This document shows positions 36,527 to 40,978 of a stretch of DNA of 40,978 bases, piece by piece. Below the pieces are notes generated by a model. That model saw nothing but the letters and a program-made list of their open reading frames with translations. It was not told the origin of the DNA and did not search any database. Made by a program: the position numbers and the translations under genes. The stretch lies in contig QHSP01000067.1 of NCBI GenBank assembly GCA_003220495.1, positions 1 to 40,978 of the forward strand, in the 5' to 3' direction. Origin of the DNA: Candidatus Rokuibacteriota bacterium (GTDB taxonomy: Bacteria > Methylomirabilota > Methylomirabilia > Rokubacteriales > CSP1-6). How positions within the stretch are numbered: position 1 is the stretch's first letter; each line of letters starts with the position of its first letter.

Positions 36527-39307
36527 TCAGCGACTCGCCGGCGCGCGGTGCTCGAGCTTTCGCAGGGCGGCCGCGACGTCGATACGTCCACTGAGCACCG
36601 GCGCCATCGGGTCGCCGATCTTCTCCAAGCGCGCCGGCGCCGTCTTGATCGTGAAACGCGCGGGATCGAGCTTCGCGGTGACCTCCTCCCAGCGGAGCGG
36701 GCACGAGACCGGCGCTCCCGGCAGCGGGCGCGCCGAGAACGGCGCGACGACCGTCTGGCCCCGGCCGTTCTGGCCGAAGTCGATGTAGACCTTGCCGCCG
36801 CGCGAGCGCAAGGGCCGCGCGATCGTCGAGATCTCGGGCTCCGCCTCGACGCCCATCGCCGCCAGAAGCCGCGCGAAGGTCCGCGTGACCTCGTAGTCGT
36901 AGCCGGCGCCGAGCGGCAGGACGATGTGGAGACCGGTCGCTCCGGAAGTCTTCACGTAGCTCGGCAGGCCGAGCCCGTCCAGGATGGAATGGAGCGCGCG
37001 CGCGACCTTGACGACGTCGGTGAACGGCGCGCCCTTGGGATCGAGATCGAGCACGAGCCAGTCCGGATTGTCGAGCGACGCCAGTCGCGAGCTCCAGAGG
37101 TGGAGGGGGATCGTGCCGAGATTGACGACGTAACGAAGGCTCTCGCGATCGTCGACGATGAAATAGTCGATGTCCCGGTCCACATCGTTGGCGTGGATCC
37201 GCTCGGTCCGGAGCCACGACGGCGTCCATTCGGGCGCGTCCTTCTGAAAGAAGGACTTCCCCGTGATCCCGTCGGGATACCGCGTCAGCACCAGCGGCCT
37301 ATCCTTCAAGTACGGAAGCAGCCACGGCGACACCGCCTCGTAGTACTCGACCAAATCCGACTTCGTATACCCCTCATCCGGCCAGAACACCTTCGACGGA
37401 TTGGTGATCGTCACCCGCCTCTCGTCAGCACCGACAAGAGCCGGCTCTCCGCTCACGCGCTTGTCATCCGCAGCGCTCGTGCGCCGCCCCTTTCCCATGT
37501 TCGTGCGCCGGGGATCCGACTTTCGGCTCGCTTCGGGCGTTGAATCACCGCTTTCTGAGGTCGATGCACGATCGCCCGACCCACCGCGTGGCGAGGAGGC
37601 CGGGGTGGGGGGGACGGGGCGGGCGGAGTGGGACCCTCTCGTCCCGCCCGCGGCTCGAAGAGCCGCGGAAAGCGGGCGAGCGGGTGACGCAGCCCGCCCC
37701 GTCCCCCCCACCCCGGCCTCCTCGCCACGCGCCACGACGGACGTCTCGCGCACGCAATCCTCGGGACGTTTGTCATCACGTAACCCGAGGAAAGACGGAT
37801 GTCGGATGCCGCCGTCGCGTGTCCACTCGGTGAAGCGAATCTCGCCCACGATTCTCGGCTCGACCCAGTGGTGGCCGCGCCCGCCGGGCGTGCCGCGCGC
37901 GAACGGTGAGGTCGGCCGCTCGAGCGGACGAAGCTTCTCGCTGATCGTCTTGAGTGTCCGCTCGTCGAACCCCGTGCCGACCTTGGAGACGTAGACCAGC
38001 TCGCCCTTGTCGTAGAGACCCAGGTGCAGCGCGCCGAAATGCGCCCGCGTGCCCTGTGGCACCGTGTAGCCGCCGATCACGAACTCCTGCCGGAGCTGAC
38101 ACTTGATCTTCAGCCAGTCCCGCGAGCGTTTCGCGGCATAGGTGCTGTCGCGCTTCTTCGCGACCACGCCTTCCAGCCCCTGCTCGCAGGCGGCGGCGAG
38201 AAAGTCCGCGCCGTGCTCCAGCACGTGGTCACCGAAGTAGACGACGCCGCGCGGCGGCACCAGGAGCCTCAGGCACTCCTTGCGCGCCTCGAGCGGCAGC
38301 CGACGGAGATCGCGGCCGTCGAGAACCAGCGCGTCGAAGAAGACGGCGCTGACCGGCACGACGCCCCGCGCGCGCTCGACGTCGGCCGGGCGCGTCAGGC
38401 CCATGCGCTCCTGGAGCCGCTGGAAGCTCGAGCGCCCGCGCTCGTCGAGCGCCACGATCTCGCCGTCCAGGACGAAGCTCGTGAGCGGCAGCGCGTGCAG
38501 CGCCGCCGTCACTTCGGGATAACGGGTCGTGACGACCTGGCCGCTGCGACCGCGCAGCTCGATCTCGTCACCGGCGCGCGAGGCGAGGACGCGGATGCCG
38601 TCGTACTTGATCTCGAAGAGCCACGACGGGTCCGACGGCGTCTCGTCGACGAGCGTCGCGAGCATCAGCAGATCGCCCTGCGGCGTGATCTCGCCGCGCG
38701 GCGCCTTGAGCTCGGTCAGGCGCCGACGCAACGTCTCGACCCGACTCGCGCCGTCGCGCAGCTCTTCGATCGTCAGCCCCGAGAGCACCGATTCGGGATA
38801 GCGCTCGGTCGGCTCCGTCTCGCCGGCGTATTCGTCGGACTTCTTCAGGAGGAGCCAGTCCCGGTCCTTGCCGCTCATCCGGGCCAGGGTCCATCGCCCC
38901 TTCAGCTTGTAGCCGAACAGCTCGAACTCGAGCTTGCCGCGCGCGATCTGCTCGCTGGCCGGCTCTGGTTTCAGGAGCTGGAACCGGCCGGCGTCCCACA
39001 CGATCGACGGCCCGGCCCCATAGCTGCCCTCGGGAATGACGCCTTCGAAGTCGGCGTACTCGATGGGATGGTCTTCGACGTGCACGGCCAGACGCTTCTC
39101 GTGCGAGCGCACCGAGGGCCCCTTGGGCACGGCCCAGCTCTTCAGCACGCCGTCGATCTCCAGCCGCAGATCGTAGTGGAGCCGGCGCGCCGAGTGCTTG
39201 TGGATCACGAACCGGCTGCCGCCGGCCGGGCCGGGCCCGCCGAAGGGCTCGGGGGTCGCGGCCGGATCGCGCTTGCGCCGGTACTCCTGGAGGTCGCGGC
39301 TAGCCAC
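36527..39307 (-). CDS. ligD: NHEJ DNA ligase D (phosphoesterase-ligase-polymerase)
   Basis: A 926-residue multi-domain NHEJ repair enzyme in the order PE-LIG-POL. The 3'-phosphoesterase part has FVIHKHSARRLHYDLRLE and HVEDHPIEYADFEGVIPEGSYG. The ATP-dependent ligase has the AMP-accepting Lys234 in FEIKYDGIR, FVLDGEIVA and EGVVAKK. After a linker, the primase/polymerase part has FWPDEGYTKSDLVEYY, the catalytic pair in LVLDLDP, and SGATGLHIVLPL. The linker (about residues 526-575) is encoded by a 147-bp palindromic element and is low-complexity (Gly/Ala/Pro/Arg), unlike the rest. The GTG start at 39307 overlaps the stop of the upstream CPBP gene by eight bases. LigD works with Ku, which is encoded divergently just beyond that gene. 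Confidence 0.97.
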   Translation of the reverse strand: MASRDLQEYRRKRDPAATPEPFGGPGPAGGSRFVIHKHSARRLHYDLRLEIDGVLKSWAVPKGPSVRSHEKRLAVHVEDHPIEYADFEGVIPEGSYGAGPSIVWDAGRFQLLKPEPASEQIARGKLEFELFGYKLKGRWTLARMSGKDRDWLLLKKSDEYAGETEPTERYPESVLSGLTIEELRDGASRVETLRRRLTELKAPRGEITPQGDLLMLATLVDETPSDPSWLFEIKYDGIRVLASRAGDEIELRGRSGQVVTTRYPEVTAALHALPLTSFVLDGEIVALDERGRSSFQRLQERMGLTRPADVERARGVVPVSAVFFDALVLDGRDLRRLPLEARKECLRLLVPPRGVVYFGDHVLEHGADFLAAACEQGLEGVVAKKRDSTYAAKRSRDWLKIKCQLRQEFVIGGYTVPQGTRAHFGALHLGLYDKGELVYVSKVGTGFDERTLKTISEKLRPLERPTSPFARGTPGGRGHHWVEPRIVGEIRFTEWTRDGGIRHPSFLGLRDDKRPEDCVRETSVVARGEEAGVGGTGRAASPARPLSAALRAAGGTRGSHSARPVPPTPASSPRGGSGDRASTSESGDSTPEASRKSDPRRTNMGKGRRTSAADDKRVSGEPALVGADERRVTITNPSKVFWPDEGYTKSDLVEYYEAVSPWLLPYLKDRPLVLTRYPDGITGKSFFQKDAPEWTPSWLRTERIHANDVDRDIDYFIVDDRESLRYVVNLGTIPLHLWSSRLASLDNPDWLVLDLDPKGAPFTDVVKVARALHSILDGLGLPSYVKTSGATGLHIVLPLGAGYDYEVTRTFARLLAAMGVEAEPEISTIARPLRSRGGKVYIDFGQNGRGQTVVAPFSARPLPGAPVSCPLRWEEVTAKLDPARFTIKTAPARLEKIGDPMAPVLSGRIDVAAALRKLEHRAPASR
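37585..37731. repeat. 147-bp palindromic element inside the ligD linker (perfect 40-bp inverted arms)
   Basis: Bases 37585-37624 and 37692-37731 are perfect reverse complements over 40 bases, 67 bases apart. The centre holds a smaller hairpin (37648-37668; 9-bp stem CCGCGGCTC/GAGCCGCGG, loop GAA). The four bases CCAC abut each arm (37581-37584 and 37732-37735), as a short target-site duplication would. The element is 49 codons long, has no stop in the ligD frame, and is also open on the opposite strand, where the arms encode the same peptides (RGEEAGVGGTGRA and ARPVPPTPASSPR). It resembles in-gene palindromic elements such as the RPEs of Rickettsia, though I know of no match. No second copy is seen in this window. 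Confidence 0.85.
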
Positions 39308-40769
39308 GCAGCACCAGGATCACGGAGAGCGAGGCCATCAGGTTGTCCGCCGCGTGCGCCGCCATGGAGGGCAGCAGGCTTCCCGTCCGCTCGAACGACC
39401 ACGCCCACAGGAGCCCGCTCCAGAAAACGGCCGCGAAACCGAGCGCGCCGTAGCCGTGAGCGACGGCGAAGATGGCCGCGCTGAGCACGGCAGCCGGGCC
39501 CACGGCGAACCGCCGGCGCAAGGTCGCGAACAGGAGCCCGCGGAACACGATCTCCTCGAACACCGGGGTGAGAATGACCGTGTCGAAGAGCGTCATCCCG
39601 ACGAGGGTCCGCGAGCCCCAGACCAGATCGCGGTCGAACCACTCCGTCCAGTGCGCGGAGAGTCCGAGCCAGCGTCCGGCCATGTCCATGACGCCTTCGC
39701 CGAGCTGGCCCAGGGCCAGCAAGGTGAGGATGACGAGCACGAGCCGGCGCGCGCCGGCTGAAGTCGGCACCAGTCCGAAGCTCTCGCTCAGGCGAAGGCT
39801 CGACGGCCGCAGCAGGAAAAGCCAGGCGAGGAAGATGAGCGGCACGAAGGAGAGGTTCGTCGTGGCGCCGATCAGGACACGGGAATAGGCTCGGTCGGGA
39901 AGGAACGAGGACACGAGAATCAGGAGGGATCCGAGCGCGCCGCCCCAGACGAGCACGAGGACCCCCGACAGCCCGCGCCAGGGTGGCGGTAAGACGGCGC
40001 CACCGATCCGATCGAGGGCCCGGCGGCGCACGACGACCCGAACGAGCAGGACGAGCCCGATACCGATGAGCACCAGCTCAACCACCACGGTCGCGCGCAT
40101 GCGGACGAGCAGCCGGTCGGAGCGCATCGCCTGGGCAGCCGTCGCCGCGGCCAGGAGATCCTGATCGCCGACGCGTGTCGCCAGGCGAGCCGCCATCCTG
40201 TCCCTGAACCAGCCTGGCTCGAGCGCTTCGGCGAGCGCCTCTGCGATGTTCGAGCCGATCTCTCCTTCCACGTCCTCATCGAGATAGGCGGCCCCGACGA
40301 GGAGCGCGAAGACGGGAAGCGGGTCGGCGCGGCGCGTCCATTCCTCGGCCCGCCGCCGCACGCCGGCGATCCGTCCGGATTCGCCCTCGAGCACCGCGAG
40401 GTGGAGATCGATGCTGGGGAGGGCCGACTCCCTGGCGAGCTCCTCGTACCAGTGGAGGCCCTCCTCGAGATCCTCCGCCGGGTCGCTCGACAGCACGCGA
40501 TACACGAATTGCTCCCAGGCCGGCGCGCGGCTGACCGCTTCGTCGATGTCCATCGTGCGGCCGACGATCAGCGCGAGCGCGCGCTCCGGCTCTTCGACTC
40601 CGTCCACGCGCGATCCGGAGAACTGGAGCCACGCCATCAGCGCGATGAACGAGAGGAGGATGAGCCCGGCGAGCGTCGTGACGAGCCAGACGAACCAGAC
40701 GAGCCGCGGTTCCCGGGGCTCGGGAGCCCCGATATCTTGCCGCTCGACCGTGGCCGGAACGCTATCCAT
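39300..40769 (-). CDS. CPBP-family intramembrane metalloprotease with a large N-terminal soluble region
   Basis: About 489 residues. After one hydrophobic helix (VWFVWLVTTLAGLILLSFIALMAWL) come about 150 mostly helical, acidic soluble residues, then seven or eight hydrophobic helices. The C-terminal CPBP/Abi (CAAX protease) core has the glutamate motif FEEIVFRG near residue 405, a second motif in AVAHGYGALGF, and HAADN. CPBP proteases cut within membranes; bacterial members act in processing, signalling or self-immunity. The N-terminal region is longer than usual and unrecognised. The ATG at 40769 was chosen; ATGs at 40805 and 40796 are possible. It overlaps ligD and is divergent from ku. Confidence 0.86.
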   Translation of the reverse strand: MDSVPATVERQDIGAPEPREPRLVWFVWLVTTLAGLILLSFIALMAWLQFSGSRVDGVEEPERALALIVGRTMDIDEAVSRAPAWEQFVYRVLSSDPAEDLEEGLHWYEELARESALPSIDLHLAVLEGESGRIAGVRRRAEEWTRRADPLPVFALLVGAAYLDEDVEGEIGSNIAEALAEALEPGWFRDRMAARLATRVGDQDLLAAATAAQAMRSDRLLVRMRATVVVELVLIGIGLVLLVRVVVRRRALDRIGGAVLPPPWRGLSGVLVLVWGGALGSLLILVSSFLPDRAYSRVLIGATTNLSFVPLIFLAWLFLLRPSSLRLSESFGLVPTSAGARRLVLVILTLLALGQLGEGVMDMAGRWLGLSAHWTEWFDRDLVWGSRTLVGMTLFDTVILTPVFEEIVFRGLLFATLRRRFAVGPAAVLSAAIFAVAHGYGALGFAAVFWSGLLWAWSFERTGSLLPSMAAHAADNLMASLSVILVLRG

Positions 40770-40823
40770 GGGAGGTCTCTGCCCTGCGCGCATCATAGGG
40801 ACCATCGTGCTATCGTGCAATCC

Positions 40824-40978
40824 ATGGCGCCGCACTCGATCGGCTCGGGAACGATCTCGTTCGGACTCGTCTCGATTCCCATCCGGCTCTACACCGCGGC
40901 CTCGTCGGCGAACGTGGCGTTCAACATGCTGCACGCGAAGTGCGGCTCGCGGATCAAGCAGCAGACGTTCTGTCCGGT
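40824..40978 (+). CDS. ku: NHEJ DNA end-binding protein Ku (N-terminal part only)
   Basis: The first 51 codons of a bacterial Ku gene are present before the window ends. The start APHSIGSGTISFGLVSIPIRLYTA is diagnostic, followed by NVAFNMLHAKCGSRIKQQTFCP. Ku forms a ring dimer on double-strand ends and recruits LigD, whose gene lies on the other strand beyond the CPBP gene. The gap to the divergent CPBP start is 54 bases and contains the repeat ATCGTGC twice (near 40804 and 40812). No strong ribosome site is seen before the ATG. Confidence 0.95.
   Translation, partial: MAPHSIGSGTISFGLVSIPIRLYTAASSANVAFNMLHAKCGSRIKQQTFCP

Noticed and set aside
37581-37735. The ligD palindrome as an insertion sequence
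   Set aside because: It is too short and has no transposase; at most it is a non-autonomous element, so it is listed as a repeat.
37401-37994. Plus-strand gene across the ligD palindrome
   Set aside because: It is open only because of the palindrome and GC bias; the flanks are antisense to conserved ligase and polymerase sequence.

Overview
The window is about 41 kb of very GC-rich bacterial chromosome with tightly packed genes, many GTG, TTG and apparent CTG starts, and 4-bp start/stop overlaps. The gene mix (branched-chain amino acid permeases, Mo/W uptake, amidohydrolases, a haem c protein, NHEJ genes, MHYT hybrid kinase) fits a soil or subsurface heterotroph. Candidatus Rokubacteria/Methylomirabilota, or a deltaproteobacterial-like lineage, is my best guess; there is no rRNA or marker gene that settles it. 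I saw no tRNA, rRNA, CRISPR array, transposase or phage gene.

Layout. 1-1041 (+): the end of livH and all of livM, closed by a GC hairpin. 1126-3061 (-): a promoter and a three-gene overlapping operon of a DUF465 coiled-coil protein, moaC and a histone-deacetylase-like amidohydrolase. 3139-5940 (-): an MHYT-PAS-HisKA-HATPase-REC-REC hybrid kinase. 6035-10429 (-): a five-gene molybdate/tungstate uptake operon with two permeases, two ATPases and one binding protein. 10472-12002: tpx (+) facing a haem c / P19-like fusion protein (-). 12144-14992 (+): a double-GNAT protein and a polysaccharide deacetylase, probably envelope or exopolysaccharide genes. 14999-20663 (-): two tandem cyclophilins, a D-aminoacylase, an ArnT-like glycosyltransferase and an aldehyde dehydrogenase. 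20813-24238 (+): typA and a YtcJ-type amidohydrolase. 24386-25300 (-): an EamA exporter. 25304-28875 (+): two alpha/beta hydrolases, alanine dehydrogenase and a DUF72 protein. 29146-32927: a membrane histidine kinase (+), a broken WRQ-repeat propeller gene (-), then a small unknown protein and a single-domain response regulator (+). 33021-36505: histidine phosphatase (+), LysR regulator (-) with an operator inside its promoter, GNAT (+), class III aminotransferase (+). 36527-40978: LigD and a CPBP membrane protease (-), divergent from the start of ku (+).

Functional groups. MoaC and the uptake operon both serve molybdenum/tungsten enzymes. Ku and LigD form a two-component NHEJ system, with a CPBP protease gene between them that overlaps ligD. 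The aminotransferase, alanine dehydrogenase, D-aminoacylase and liv permeases point to amino acid scavenging.

Most unusual: (1) a 147-bp palindromic element with perfect 40-bp arms inside the ligD linker, readable as the same arm peptides on both strands; (2) two genes whose only plausible start is a CTG in a CTGA overlap; (3) the composite Mo/W transporter with a single binding protein; (4) the repeat-propeller gene broken by a frameshift inside a repeat; (5) the haem c / His-rich / P19-like fusion.
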